Below are positions 22,526 through 33,649 of a DNA stretch of 64,000 nucleotides, one piece after another. The DNA comes from Hexactinellida sp. DTS-2022 (lineage: Eukaryota; Porifera; Hexactinellida). A model generated the notes under the pieces. That model did not search any database. It was not told the origin of the DNA and saw nothing but the letters and a program-made list of their open reading frames with translations. Each line of letters opens with the position of its first letter. The stretch's first letter is position 1. The position numbers were made by a program, and so were the translations under genes. The DNA is taken from assembly GCA_028753945.1 (NCBI GenBank), contig JAPNXP010000002.1, positions 4,402,001 to 4,466,000 on the forward strand, in the 5' to 3' direction.

Positions 22526-24095
22526 TTAAGGCCAAACTATACTCAAGAATGATATTGAGATTATGATCTTTTGGGATAGTACCCTATAAAATAAACCAGC
22601 ATTTAAAATTTCAGCTGTTTCTGACTCATACTTTCGAAGTTGCGACCTTTTTAGAGCTTAGGAATGTATGCATCATCATCAAAAGCTCAATTTTCAAATG
22701 GACGATCATAACTTTTGGTCTAGATTTCATAGATTTGGTTCAATATGCTTGAAACCAAGTTTAAATGAATGAATACATATGTTCCTTTATAGAAATACGT
22801 TTTTTAACACTTCCGAAAAAAACTTTCAGAGTTACAGCACTTTGAAGTCAGATTTCTACCGCCAACCTATAACATTTCGATGTTTGGCAGTCAAAGACTG
22901 ACTTCAATGGGCTGTTACTCTGAAGGTTTTTGTCGGAAGTGTTAAAAAACGTATTTCTATAATGGAACATATGTATTCATTCATTCAAACTTGGTTTCGA
23001 ACATATTGAACCAAATTTGTGGAATCTAGACCAAAAGTTATAATGGTAGGTTTTTACATACACCACTATTTTGACTCAAATCCAGTGAATTTATATGTTT
23101 ATAACTATTTTGCAAATGCTTTCATCCGTTTTTCATATGAGTTGGTAATAGTACATAGATGTGAATACAAAGTTAGTGCTAAGCTCTAGAGTTTATAGTT
23201 TTCGAGAAAAATATTTGCTAAATCATAAAAATGGGCACACTTTATGCCCATATATGGTCATTTGGAAAAATTGTGCGAGTTAGGGTCTCAAAATGTATTA
23301 TTGAGGGATAGTAAACCGGGTATTGGGATCATTTTGCACTCAAAATTTTATTTATTGGTCTACGGGTTACTGAGATTCAAAATAGAAAAGTGAAAGGACC
23401 ACCCAATGAGTTGAAAGGTCAGAAAGTTTTAATTGCTTGAGCGTTCACAGTTTTTATCCTAATTGTTTGAAACCAAGTGTAAACTAATGAATATATATTC
23501 AATTTGGGAATGACCCTTGATCTAAACTCTACAATGCGAACTTTCAGAGTTCCAGCCCTTTGAAGTCTGACTTGGCACATTGACAATCCAAATCTGAATT
23601 TAAATGACTATAAATCAGAATTTTTCGATTAGAATGTTGAAAATTTTGTTTTAGATCCTAAGTATATATGCAAAGATACTATTGGATGAATAACAACGAA
23701 ATTGATAGTAAATTATGGCAGTGCGAGCCTACAAACTTTTTAACCCATTTGAAAAAGTCACCCTCCATGATGTCCATCACATTCGAGGATCTTATAAAGG
23801 TCGCTACAGCAAAACTATAGGTCAGATTCACCTGAAATTTGAAATGTAGGTATACTTTACAGGGTACTATCCAAAAACAATCGAATCTCAATTTATCTGA
23901 CGAGCATTGTGGGGCCGTAATTTAAATTATCGTCCGAAATTGGCTATATAACAGGGAATTCCTGGGTCACAGAGCCCTACTGACTTCAAATCTACTCAGA
24001 ATTCAAAAAAAATTTGCCAGATTATCTACCAGTGTGAAACAAACAGGAAAACGAATTAAACTCATTTTCCCATTTGCAGTATAGTTTGGCCTTAA
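22526..24095. mobile_element. Family B element, copy 1 (1570 bp)
   Basis: Both ends read TTAAGGCCAAACTATACT inward, bounded by TTAA. The interior is a fold-back: 22700-22860 pairs with 22890-23045 around ACGTTTTTTAACACTTCC, and the subterminal parts (near 22575 and 23850) also match inversely. It lacks the two family C insertions found in copy 2 and therefore shows both empty sites (ACCTATAACATT at about 22867, GGCTATATAACAG at about 23943). No coding capacity. Confidence 0.93.
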
Positions 24096-24316
24096 TCACC
24101 TGCCAAATTTTAGACCACCATCTATGAATTATTAAAATATTTTGATATTTTTTTATCATTACTAATTTTCTTAAATATAATTATTTATATGTATTTAGTA
24201 AATGTCGCCTCTACAGGTGGCCCATGGCAAGCAACATGCTCACAAAGTATTCAATGAATCTCTTCAGTGGATTCTTAATGTGAGTCATTAAATATATTCA
24301 ATTAAATATGTTAAAA

Positions 24317-24580
24317 TACCGTATTTATTCGAATAGTAGCCTCTATTCGAATAATCGCCTACCTCCAATAATCGCCCCCCTAAAGTATCAAATAAAGATT
24401 TATTACTGCTACCCGGAGTAAACATTTATATCTAATATAACTCACAATACGATTATCAACCGATTATAATAAATAAATTGTAATAAAATGTGATATTCTA
24501 GAAAATTGCTCAAAATTATTGGTCCAAAAATGGAGTAAAAAACAATAATCGCCTAGGATACTATTCGAATAAATACGGTA
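24317..24580. mobile_element. MITE with TA target duplication (family Q)
   Basis: The ends are perfect inverse complements, CCGTATTTATTCGAATAGTA and TACTATTCGAATAAATACGG, flanked by TA. The interior has further TTCGAATAATCGCC repeats. At 264 bp with a TA site it fits a Tc1/mariner-type MITE. Confidence 0.9.
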
Positions 24581-24645
24581 TATCTTTGGAAGCCATTATC
24601 TCGAAACTAAAATTTTATGACACGTTTCGATCTAATTTTCGTTTA

Positions 24646-25145
24646 TTAACGTAGTCTGCCTAACTGTTACACGTTGTAACAGTTTGAAAACTGGTCGATA
24701 AAATTATTTATATTTCGTGAAAATTCGGTTTTATACATTGTTTTGCATTCCCTCCCGATTACATTCAAAAAATTAAATTTTCATATTTTGTGATGATGAC
24801 GTAGCATAAAAGTGAACTGCTCCACTTGCCTGCCAATTGCTTGGGCATGTGTGAAATGAATAATTTCAACGTGTAAATATCCATAGGAATATGTTATACT
24901 TAATATTATCTTTTTAGGATATTTGGTTTTGCTAATATAGAGTTGTGATATATAAAACACAAATATCAGTTTTTTTCATAATCCATGGTTCATTAAACAG
25001 AAGTGATCATTTCTATATAAATACGTAACTTTCGTTTATAGAGGCAAAATTGTTCAAATTTTGAAATCAGACAACTTATAATATAGTGGTATTTATTAAT
25101 GTATAGAAAAAGGATTACTTATATGGTAACTGGGTTATATACATT
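24646..25145 (+). repeat. Family L repeat, copy 2
   Basis: It aligns with 19445-19950 along its length (CTGCCTAACTGTTACACGTT, GATGATGACGTAGCATAA, CATAATCCATGGTTCATTA, AAAAGGATTACTTATATGG). Uninterrupted. Confidence 0.8.
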
Positions 25146-25149
25146 TGAA

Positions 25150-25984
25150 GAAAAAGTATGTATCATCACTTTCGGTCAAATTCCTAGAAGAAATTTTTTC
25201 AAAAATTGAAGCATGATCATATATTAATGTGGTCATGCTGGATTTCAAATTACTATGTTCTAAATAATTTATTCAAAGAACTGCAATGGATTCTATTTTC
25301 CGGGAAATCACGCCGGCAGTCGACGGTTAAGAGGTAAAACAAAATCTCAACGGTTTTGGATAGCTCTCACAAGCTATGAATCATTGAGCAGAGGAATTCT
25401 TCCTGGTGGATAAAGCAAATATACAAATTATTTTTAAATAATAAAATTTGGAAAATATTGTTCATAAGGTTCTGGGACATGCGAAATTTTATAACGAATA
25501 AATTAGATACTTTACTCTATTGAATATGATCAGCGACTCTTAGCTAAACATTTCCGTTGTTAAATCGATTTAATAAAGTAATTAATTTGTTAGATGTACG
25601 AAACCTGCATACTCACTTTGAAATTGACATTAAAATTTAAATAGTGGTTAGAGATAATATTATTGCAGTTTTAGAAGTTTCTCATCTGGGAACATAGATA
25701 TTAAAAATTTCAAGTCATTCGGTTCAGCAGAAGTGCCAGCACGAGTTTCCAGTAACTCAAACCTCAAGCTTAGTACAAGTTTTAGAAAATCGCGTCCATA
25801 ATCAACACCAAGTTTATATTTGAACTGTTGTAATTTAAATCATTCTGGGTTGCCATAAAATCTGTCAAGTAATGTATAAATATCATTAAATCTTACCACT
25901 AAAGTTTCCTTATGGGTGCTTCAACTGAAATCACTTTTAGCTCTACGAGAGATTTCGACTCCCTGAACTTTTGTAAACTTTTAT
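25150..25984. other. AT-rich DNA, no gene seen
   Basis: No open frame, repeat family or splice-linked exon could be supported. A short imperfect hairpin sits at about 25213-25240 (GCATGATCATA...GTGGTCATGC). Confidence 0.5.
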
Positions 25985-27150
25985 AATCCAAACATAAATG
26001 CTTTTTAACTAACTAAGAGTATCCGCATTTCAGTATAGCTTTCATTGTTCTATTTTCGGCATGCTATAAAATTCTTTAGAAATAAGGCTTCCATAGCACT
26101 AACACTGTAGTGTTGATATTGACTTAATTAATTTGAGGAAACTATAGAAGCTAGAGATTCGAAAACTTATAGATCTTTTCTTAACCTCTATTAGATAAAA
26201 GTGATGCACTTTGGATAAATCGGGTGAGTATTATGCTACTGGAAATTAAAACGAAGTGAAATTGACAAAAAGTGTCAAAAAATGAGATATTTTGCCTTTC
26301 TTGGGTCAAATATATATGAAACTATTGCACGATCTTTGCCAAGTTGCATCATAATTTACTTATACTAAATACAAGTATCTCCAAAAATTTCAGAGCTCTA
26401 GAACTATTCTTTCGTTTGTAAAACATTCATCGAAGTTTAAAATTATGGGTTTTGAGATATTAGTGATTAAAGTCATATAAATTATTTTTCCAGACAATAG
26501 ATATCATTCACTGGTGTTTCATCCCGGTTTGGAATCTACCGTTAAGCTACCGTTTGCTAAATCATTTAAATATATAATTAGCAATAATTAATCGAATTCG
26601 ATACATGTCGCTCAGATATTCTGAGTCCGCTTTCTTTGGGACATCCTTTCCGTAAATAAAACAGGGCTAACGTGGTGATTAATGTTGTATAATGTATAAT
26701 ATGTCTACACTAGTTGGGATACAGTAAGTACATACTAAATATATATTTGAATGGACTTTCATATAGTCAATCAATCTGTTGATAATGCAATAAGAATACA
26801 AAAATATATGCAGATCAGATATTCGAACCCATGATCAACTGATTGTTGGTCATATATGCTGACCACTGAGATATATGTGCTTATGTATAATAGTATATAC
26901 TATAGAATTATTTAAGTACACAACATATTACCTAGAATATCGAAGAATGTCAGTTGCGATAATGAATAATGCTGAATCATCAATAATTACGTCACTAAAT
27001 TGGCATTCTGAAGACTTTGGAGAATATATTTCAAAGATTTTTCAAATTCTCAAAAAATTCTATGATATATTAGCTTGATTTCAATGTATAAACTCGCTTT
27101 TCAATTTTGCAACTAAAGGGCCTAAATTCTCAGTCGAAGCATCCTTAATA
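25985..27150. mobile_element. Family P element, copy 2 (diverged)
   Basis: It is homologous to 35830-37096: the shared segments include TATGTCTACACTAGTTGGGA, the GTCCGCTTTCTTTGGGACATC region and the closing GCATCCTTAA at 27148. The left terminus is degraded. It contains a tRNA-like stretch on the minus strand (26813-26880). The 67-codon frame at 26875 is not a gene. Confidence 0.72.
26813..26880 (-). other. tRNA-like segment with Pol III A- and B-box motifs
   Basis: Read on the minus strand, an A-box-like TCTCAGTGGTCAGC is followed about 35 bases later by a B-box-like GGGTTCGAATATC, with a short potential anticodon-type stem (CAAC/GTTG) between them. Spacing and motif order match a tRNA body, but the acceptor stem is poor and it lies inside a family P repeat. 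I read it as a tRNA-derived, SINE-like module rather than a working tRNA gene. The matching part of the other P copy (36765-36840) is more degraded. Confidence 0.5.
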
Positions 27151-27151
27151 T

Positions 27152-27720
27152 CAGGGATGGATCCACCTGGGGAGTTCAGGGGGCTTGCACTCCCAAAGCG
27201 GCTCAGGGGGAGTTCGAACCCCCCAGTGGCGTATCCAGGGGGTCAAAAAAACCCCTCAAAGCTGGTTTCCAAAAGGGAAATGTTGTTATTTATAATACTT
27301 AAACGTCTAAAAATCTTTGATACAACTGCACAATATTACACTCGTCCTACTATATGACAAGAATAGCTGTACATCGAAGTTTGAGCGTCTAAGATCCCCG
27401 CTAACCGTTGCTCGCTTCGCTCGCTTCAGAGCATCACCTCACGATTTCCTGGATACGCCATTTCCCAAACCCCCCCCAAGAATATGATAATATAATCCAA
27501 AATTCTTTCTCGGGACTGTCACATTTTCCGAAATTGGTTGAGAGAAATATATGAGAGTTCTCTTCCCTATCTTTTCTGGGAGTACTTTTGGGAACTTTGT
27601 ACAACAAATATCAGGAAAAATATTTAGCTAAACGTTAACTGTTGATTCATTGTGATTGTTGGTTAATTGATAGTTTAATTAATTAATCATTAATTTATAG
27701 TTATCTATGAATTTAGCAAA
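27152..27720 (-). mobile_element. Family E hAT-type MITE, truncated copy carrying family F
   Basis: It starts CAGGGATGGATCC at 27152 and aligns in reverse orientation with the complete copy at 30386-31172, including the nested family F (27225-27462, CAGTGGCGTATCCAGG ... CCTGGATACGCC). The second terminus is missing, so no target duplication can be read. The 66-codon frame at 27157 is a chance frame. Confidence 0.78.
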
Positions 27721-27799
27721 GCTGGGGACTAATCCGTTAATCCGTTAATCGTTAATTAACGGAAGTTAAATTTTTCGTAAACGATTAACTTTTAAGTCT

Positions 27800-28650
27800 A
27801 TTACAACCATTTGAGGAAGTTACCAAACGATTTAGTTCTAATTCCGTATTTATTTTGAAGTAATTGTCGAAGTTCAAGTTCTTTTACGATACCTTGGGTA
27901 AAAAGAAAACGACAAAGGAGTCCAAACTATGAAAAGTGAATTACGGAACTCTATTGACTCACGCTTTGTAATTAAGGGTGAGATATTTACAAAGAAAATT
28001 ATTTAATTGCTACAGTACTTGACCCAAGATTCAAAACTTCATTTTTTCCACATGTACTACATTCAGAATCTTTAGATAACATTAATAATATGATCATTTC
28101 AGAGATGGATATAAAGGTTTTAAGTGAGATTGGTTTGCCCATACAGATCAGCAAAAGTTTGTGGACTGATGCTGATACTTGTGGCCCTACGCCACCTAAA
28201 AAATCTCGAAGAGATGAAATTCATTTTTCAATCAGGAATTAATATGATGAAATTATTAAAGGAGCCTTATATGATGGGGAAGAATCATCATATGGTGGTC
28301 ACGAGCCGATTGACGTTACTCATGGTGGTGGCCAAGATTCAAGAAGCAACTATCACAAGGTTGAACTTGAACGTTATTTAACCGATCCATTAATTCAAAT
28401 ATCTGAAGACCCTTTACTCTGGTGGAAGAGAAATGAAAAATATTATTCAAATTTGTTACCGGTTTGCCTCAAATATCTATCTGCTCCACCGAGTTCTATA
28501 TACAGTGAACGATTATTTAGAACTGCAGGCAACGTTTTTGAAGAAAAACGAAGCTCGATACTACCAGAAAATGGTGAAAGATTAAATATATCTAAGCGTA
28601 CTATTAGGTGTGCAGACCAACTTTTGTCCATAATTTGGACCAAATGATTG
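27800..28650 (+). pseudogene. Decayed hAT transposase, relative of the one at 5229-7882
   Basis: Translating in shifting frames gives PFEEVTKRFSSN, then DPRFKTSFF, then DPLLWWKRN, APPSSIYSERLFRTAGNVFE and RSSILPENGE. These align in order with the C-terminal half of the BED-finger hAT at 5229-7882. Several frameshifts and stops are present and the N-terminal half is absent. The block just upstream (27725-27800, ACTAATCCGTTAATCCG repeats) may be one terminus of this element. No right end was found. Confidence 0.75.
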
Positions 28651-29458
28651 CCGGTATACCAAAAAATCATATAATATATTCAAAATTTAGTAGGTAACTA
28701 GCGCGCTTCGCTTTCTAAGACGCTTTGCGGCATAACACAACCACACACCAGCCGCTTTCTTGGGAGGTGTGTGGTACATATACTTGTAACATTGATTATA
28801 TAGCGTAAATAGGCCAAAAATGGACAAATTTACAATGAGAAATTTTTGTGATTGTGTCATAATACGATAATGAGCAAGCATAATGAGCAAGCATAATGGA
28901 AATCTGGTGTGACCAACATGTCATCATCATTAATGTTATGTTCCATTAATTTTCAGAGTTTATCTCGTTGACGGTGCGAATTATGTGCGATTTGTGAATT
29001 TCCAAAAATTTTGTATTGTCGTGATGACGTAGTAATTTGATAATAAATAAGTATATTCGTGATTTTGGGTGAGGAATATGTAGTCACTATTAGTATTCAT
29101 AATGTCTAATAATTTTCACGATTCTAACTGATATGAAATGTGAGTTTTGAGCAATTAGGTGGATTTAACACTTTCAAAAATGTGACAATGACGTCATAAC
29201 TTTCACATCTGAAGCCATGGAAATTTTTTTAATTTCACTAATGTATTCTATCCATGCGATTTCCCATAGGTAAATAACATAGTTTAATGCGCTATATGTT
29301 ACACCTAAATAGCTACTTCCAGGATTAAACCATTTCGTGCCAACTGTGCTTAGCTGGTATCAATTTTAGTTACATTAATGATGCTGACATAAACCCAACT
29401 AAGTGGGTTATAACTGATGTGTATAATGCGTATACTCTCGGTATACCTAGTGATCCAA
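28651..29458. other. AT-rich DNA, no gene seen
   Basis: It contains a 9-bp hairpin (CCACACACC at about 28740, GGTGTGTGG at about 28766) and the motif GTAACTAGCGCGCT at about 28694. The latter reappears inverted at about 40010, suggesting a shared retro- or transposon end. Nothing else could be assigned. Confidence 0.45.
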
Positions 29459-29694
29459 TACAGTCGAAATCGGATTATTTTGTCATCGGATTATTTTGTC
29501 TTATCGGGTGATTTTGTCTAATTATCCATGTAAATATTAAGATATACCATTTAGCATGGATATTCCACCCGTTTATTTTGTCGTCCGATTGGGTGACATT
29601 TCGGATTATTTTGTCTTTACTCATTGAAAAAGATTCGAAACTATTCTTAGTTTACGATTCTGTTTCTTTTTGATAGTTTATAGACAACATATCC

Positions 29695-30104
29695 ATGCCC
29701 CCGAAAGCAGTTCCTCTTACGCGCCTCACTCTGGCTGAGAAGAATTATATTATTCTTGAATACTACCGACCTGCTGGACTCCATAAATCAACTTTGCAGC
29801 TAGCTAAAGAGTTCGGTGTGAATAAGCAGGCTATCAGCTGTATCCGCAAACACAAAGAGAAGTTTACGAATGCCTTTTCATGTGGACAGTTGGGTAAAAG
29901 AAAAATCATCAAAGGCGCATTAAAGTTTCCGGAGATTGATGAGCCCTTGCTCGAATGGTTCAGCAACTTGCGTGCGGCTGACAAGGAAGTTACTGGTAGC
30001 ATCCTGTTAGCAGGGGCAAAGAAGATTTCGATTAAGTTAGGGCTAGAAGGGGATTCAATAAGCGAATCGTGGATTCAGCGATGGCGTGACCGCCATGGTA
30101 TCAG
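29695..30104 (+). pseudogene. Tigger/pogo transposase, exon 1 (DNA-binding domains)
   Basis: It starts MPPKAVPLTRLTLAEKNYII. A CENP-B/Psq-type helix-turn-helix is visible around residues 10-60 (LQLAKEFGVNKQAISCIRKH) and a second CENP-B-like HTH around 80-136, ending WIQRWRDRHGIR. It ends at a consensus donor CAG/GTAAGT. The codon split by the intron is AG plus G, giving RFKV across the junction, which is the expected pogo sequence. Exon 1 itself is undamaged. In an intact element this domain binds the terminal repeats. Confidence 0.88.
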
Positions 30105-30164
30105 GTAAGTATTTAGAGTACATTCCATCGCTAAAATTCCAACATTAAGGTTTATATTTTCTAG
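30105..30164 (+). other. 60-bp intron of the Tigger transposase
   Basis: It begins GTAAGT, ends TTTTCTAG, and preserves the frame exactly, joining the HTH exon to the catalytic exon. Short introns of this kind support a eukaryotic host. Confidence 0.8.
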
Positions 30165-30385
30165 GTTCAAAGTTTCTCATGGCGAGGCAACTGATTGTCC
30201 AGACTTCTCTGACTGGCTTCAGGGTATGAAGCCGCTTTTGCACGAGTTCGAGACTAAGAACATTTGGAATGCTGACGAGATTGCACTTTTATGGCGCATC
30301 ACCGGAGGTAAACTTTTGCATGTGCAAATGAGAAAACAGTAAGGGGGAGGAAGAAAGACAAGGCAAGAGTTACTATACTAACAGC
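30165..30385 (+). pseudogene. Tigger transposase, start of the DDE domain, truncated
   Basis: After the intron the frame reads FKVSHGEATDCPDF and then NIWNADEIALLWR, carrying the first catalytic Asp in the pogo NxDE motif. It meets a TAA at 30340. A second frame beyond it (RKKDKARVTILTA) matches the next pogo segment, so a frameshift lies near 30335. The coding run then hits the hAT MITE at 30386; bases 30378-30385 are its target duplication. Confidence 0.82.
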
Positions 30386-31172
30386 CAGGGATGGATCCAG
30401 CACAAAATATCTGGGGGGGTGCAATGCCCAGGGTTGGGCCTTTGAATTGTAGACGCCGTAGGAAGCGCCCGCGGGTCAAATGAGCCAGTATTTCGAGGTT
30501 CTTTTTTTAAGAACTGCAATGAGAAAGCAGCTTTCAAGAAAGTTGAAATATATTTAATATACGTCAAAGAAATCTATTCTAAATTCATACATAACTATAA
30601 ATTAATAATTAATTAATTAAACTATCAATTAACCAACAATCACAATGAATCAATAGTTAACGATTTTTCCTGATATTTGATATACAACGTTCCCAACAGT
30701 ACTCACAGAAAAGATAGGGAAGAGAAATCTCATATATTTCTCTTAACCAATCTCGGAAATTGTGCCAGTCCCTAGATATAATTTTCGATTATATTATCAT
30801 ATTCTTGGGCGGGGTGGGCAGTGGCGTATCCAGGATTATCGTGGAGCGGGCGTAGCGAGCAACGGTAAGGGGGGGGGGATCTTGGGGACACCCCCCCAGA
30901 ATTTTTTTGAATCTTAGACGCTCAAACATCGATGTACAGCTATTCATGTCACATAGTAGGAGGAGTGTAATATTGTGCAGTTGTACCAAAGGTGTTTAGA
31001 TGTTTAGGCATTATAAATAACAACATATCCCTTTTGGAAACTAGTTATGAGGGGGGTGTTTGAACACCCAAATCCCCCCTAGATACGCCACTGGGGGGGG
31101 GGTTCGCACTCCCCCTGAGCCATTTTGGGGGGGGTGCAACCCCCCTGAACCCCCCCGGTGGATCCATCCCTG
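30386..31172. mobile_element. Family E hAT-type MITE inside the Tigger transposase
   Basis: The ends are CAGGGATGGATCC and GGATCCATCCCTG, with the exact 8-bp duplication CTAACAGC (30378-30385, 31173-31180). Removing it joins the Tigger coding region. Poly-G/poly-C runs lie near the right end, and the interior carries a nested family F insertion (30819-31093) that is also present in the other copy. No coding capacity. Confidence 0.95.
30819..31093. mobile_element. Family F hAT-type MITE nested in family E
   Basis: It starts CAGTGGCGTATCCAGG and ends with the inverse GATACGCCACTG. The flanking 8-mers GGGGTGGG and GGGGGGGG are compatible with an 8-bp duplication, one mismatch. Because F occupies the same place in the E copy at 27152, F entered before the E copies spread. 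Confidence 0.8.
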
Positions 31173-31180
31173 CTAACAGC

Positions 31181-32134
31181 TTGCTCGATGTCTGGGGAGA
31201 AGTATCCCTGCTTTGTATTGGTACGGCTAAAAACCCGAGGTGGCCTGTCATTATGGGTAGAAAGGCAAATTCTCCGATTTCCTACACCAGTTCGAAGAAG
31301 GGTTGGATGAATCGAATACTTTTTGAGCGTTGGCTTGGGGAGTTTCAAGCGACGATGAGGAGAGCGGGACGCAGCGTGTTGCTGCTCGTGGATAACTGTC
31401 CTGCTCATGTAGGTCCACAGAATACGTATGATGGGAGTGATAACTTAAGAGTCATGATGCTACCGGTTAATACAACGTCCAGGTTGCAACCCTGTGACCA
31501 AGGAGTCATTAGATCACTTAAATGCCATTATAGAGAGAGGTTAGCTAGCGAGCTAATTTCTAAGGAATCAAGGAAAGTGACGTTGTACGAAGGACTGTTG
31601 ATGGTTCGTTCCGCGTGGGAGAAAGTAACGTCTGCAGTGATCAAGAACTCATGGAGACAATCTGGGTTGCTTGTGGATGCCAATAGTGATGCCTTCGAGA
31701 ATGTTGTTGCCTCGGAGGATATATTGACGATCGAACATATCGAAGATGAACAAGAGATCGCGATGCTGCCAATTGTAGATCCTGAATTGCTTATGGACCA
31801 GATTTTGAAAGATGAATCGGGTAGTGACTCTGAAGGGGAGATAGAGCTGGATGAAGTTAAAGATCTTCCTTCTGTAGTAGAGTGCTTGGAATATCGCCAA
31901 ATGATTAGAAACAAGCTTATCCATACATTTGGGGACGTTCCTAACGCGCTTCTAAATATTGAGATGCGAGTGCGTGAAATTCCTCAAGTGCAGGCTGACA
32001 TCAGAGATTATTTCTTAGGAAACGACGATGCTCAGCAAATATTCGCACAGAAAATGGTCATTCTGGAAAATGACGAGACTGAGGCTAGTTCTGAAGGCCT
32101 TCACGACTCAGAAATGAATTCGTTTTACATTTAG
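31181..32134 (+). pseudogene. Tigger/pogo transposase, remainder of DDE domain and C-terminus
   Basis: One frameshift near 31210 is followed by a long open frame: IGTAKNPRWPV, then KKGWMNRILFERWL, LLLVDNCPAHV (second catalytic Asp) and LPVNTTSRLQPCDQGVIRS (third acidic position). The C-terminal 150 residues are acidic (DESGSDSEGEIELDE) as in many pogo-type proteins. The frame ends at TAG, 32132-32134. Together with exon 1 the catalytic triad is complete on paper, but frameshifts and the MITE make the gene non-functional. Confidence 0.88.
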
Positions 32135-32362
32135 TGAGCATGTAGTAGTTTATGTCAACTATTAGAACTTTGATTCGAATTATCGGGTTTATTTGTCTTA
32201 TCGGATTATTTTGTCTAATTATCCATGTGAAGAATTGGACAAAATAAACCGATTTCGACTGTATATGGTGGGAGACAACTTATTGTGGTATTTCATAATA
32301 TTAATTTCTTTGGATCTTGTTGTAATCATTATGACGCATTGTATCCTATTGACAGTGTTCAT

Positions 32363-32676
32363 CAGGGGCGTCGGAAGCGTGTAATCGGGGAGGGGGCAAT
32401 CAGAATTTAGGGGGGGCACAGACCAAAACTAATTCTTAGTAGTATAAAACCCCACGTGATTTTATGTCTTTTTTGATAGTTTCACATCGAATAAGAGCAG
32501 TAGTATCATGACATTTGAACTCATTTATATCATTGGTGTTGTTATTTCATCTATCAGGACAGGGGAAGGGGGCACAGGCGAGGGGATGCACAGATGAGGG
32601 GGGCACCGTTGGGGGGGCACCGAGATTTTTGAGGGGGGCACGTGCACCCCTGTGCGCCCCCCTTCTGACGCCCCTG
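32363..32676. mobile_element. hAT-type MITE (family S)
   Basis: It has ends CAGGGGCGTCGGAAGCG and CCCTTCTGACGCCCCTG and a perfect 8-bp duplication GTGTTCAT (32355-32362, 32677-32684). It is 314 bp, G-rich on the plus strand near both ends. The 66-73 codon frames through it are shadows. Confidence 0.93.
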
Positions 32677-32689
32677 GTGTTCATATTCC

Positions 32690-33360
32690 TGTTAATTATA
32701 ATCTTATTGTGTCTAGAAATGTATATGATTGTATAATGTGCATACAATGGTGCAAAACACCCGACTTGTACTACAGATGTATTACACCTTAATTAATGGT
32801 AATTACACAGTCTTAGAGTACCTGTGTTTTCTGCTCTACATTTTTATTGATTGCTGATTGTATATCTTTATTTGTATATTTGAATGTGTACAATTGATAT
32901 AATTATGGAGCTTAGTTCTGTCCACTATACTAGTACCTGGTTTAAGTGTATAACATTGTATGTGTATACAAGATACCAAGCTTGAAGTAAGTGTGTTTAC
33001 ACCTGACTTGTCTACAAGAGTGCAGAGACCTGATTCCAGCAATCAAGTGTCTAAGAACACCTGCCTTATGTGATTCAATTAAGTATGCTAAAACCTGGTA
33101 TATAATGGTAATTTCTATCTGTAGAACTCGTTGTTCTTCCAAATTTTCCATGAATTCTTTTGAGAATTGATTTTGGGGAAAATCGGGGAAAGGCACTGAC
33201 GTGTGCCCAAGTGCACCCAATGATTCTTATCAACAGCCCTGAGGTACCGATTTAAATCTCTAGTTATGATCACAAAATGTCTAATTACATCTGCATCGAC
33301 TCTTTCTAATTAAACTAAAATAATGCATCTCCTAACTATGAATAATCATGTGATTATCAA
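32690..33360. other. No gene seen
   Basis: Moderately AT-rich DNA with short frames on both strands, the longest 92 codons on the minus strand at 32942-33220 with no recognisable motif. It may be old repeat sequence. Confidence 0.45.
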
Positions 33361-33519
33361 TAAATTATACTTGTCATGAGGACATAGCCTCCGGATCCAA
33401 GGGAGTACCAAAGAATTGGGAGCCCTGGGTAGGCCACTACGAATGTTCATGCCGTAGATTGTCTGGTATATCATGTAGAATGACACATGGGCATTACGCT
33501 ACCGTTAACTGTAGGGCAG

Positions 33520-33585
33520 TACGCATGGTGGTCGAGGGTTACCCTGCTGATGAGTCCCTGGAATGGGTCGAAACCAATGACATAA
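33520..33585 (+). ncRNA. Candidate hammerhead-like ribozyme motif
   Basis: The conserved core strings are present at the right spacing: CTGATGA at 33547-33553 and GAAAC from 33570, with a short stem II between them (GTCCC and GGGTC, one T-T mismatch). Upstream, GTC at 33531-33533 is followed by a hairpin AGGG-TTA-CCCT that would serve as stem I in a type III arrangement. Four bases before the GTC pair with the sequence after GAAA. A G-G clash at the base of stem I weakens it. It lies in a GC-richer island (33380-33640) of unknown origin. Hammerheads are known in Penelope-like retroelements and retrozymes. Confidence 0.33.
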
Positions 33586-33649
33586 CATCTTTATGAGTTT
33601 GCATCATATAGAGGGTCTGGTCGTCATATTATGGCGTGGCATGGCCTCA

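Larger units (their letters stand above)
29461..32261 (+). mobile_element. Tigger/pogo transposon, near complete, broken by a hAT MITE
   Basis: The ends are CAGTCGAAATCGG and its inverse CCGATTTCGACTG, flanked by TA on both sides (29459-29460, 32262-32263), as for Tc1/mariner-pogo elements. Each terminus carries repeated GGATTATTTTGTC motifs, candidate transposase binding sites. The interior encodes a two-exon pogo-type transposase on the plus strand. It is interrupted by a 787-bp hAT-type MITE (30386-31172) and has at least two frameshifts. Confidence 0.93.

Noticed and set aside
23679-23891. 70-codon minus frame found almost identically at 48156-48368
   Set aside because: Conservation is explained by both lying in family B copies; no codon-like pattern or known motif, and family B has no other coding signal.
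26813-26880. Functional tRNA gene
   Set aside because: A poor acceptor stem and location in a repeat; kept only as a tRNA-like module.
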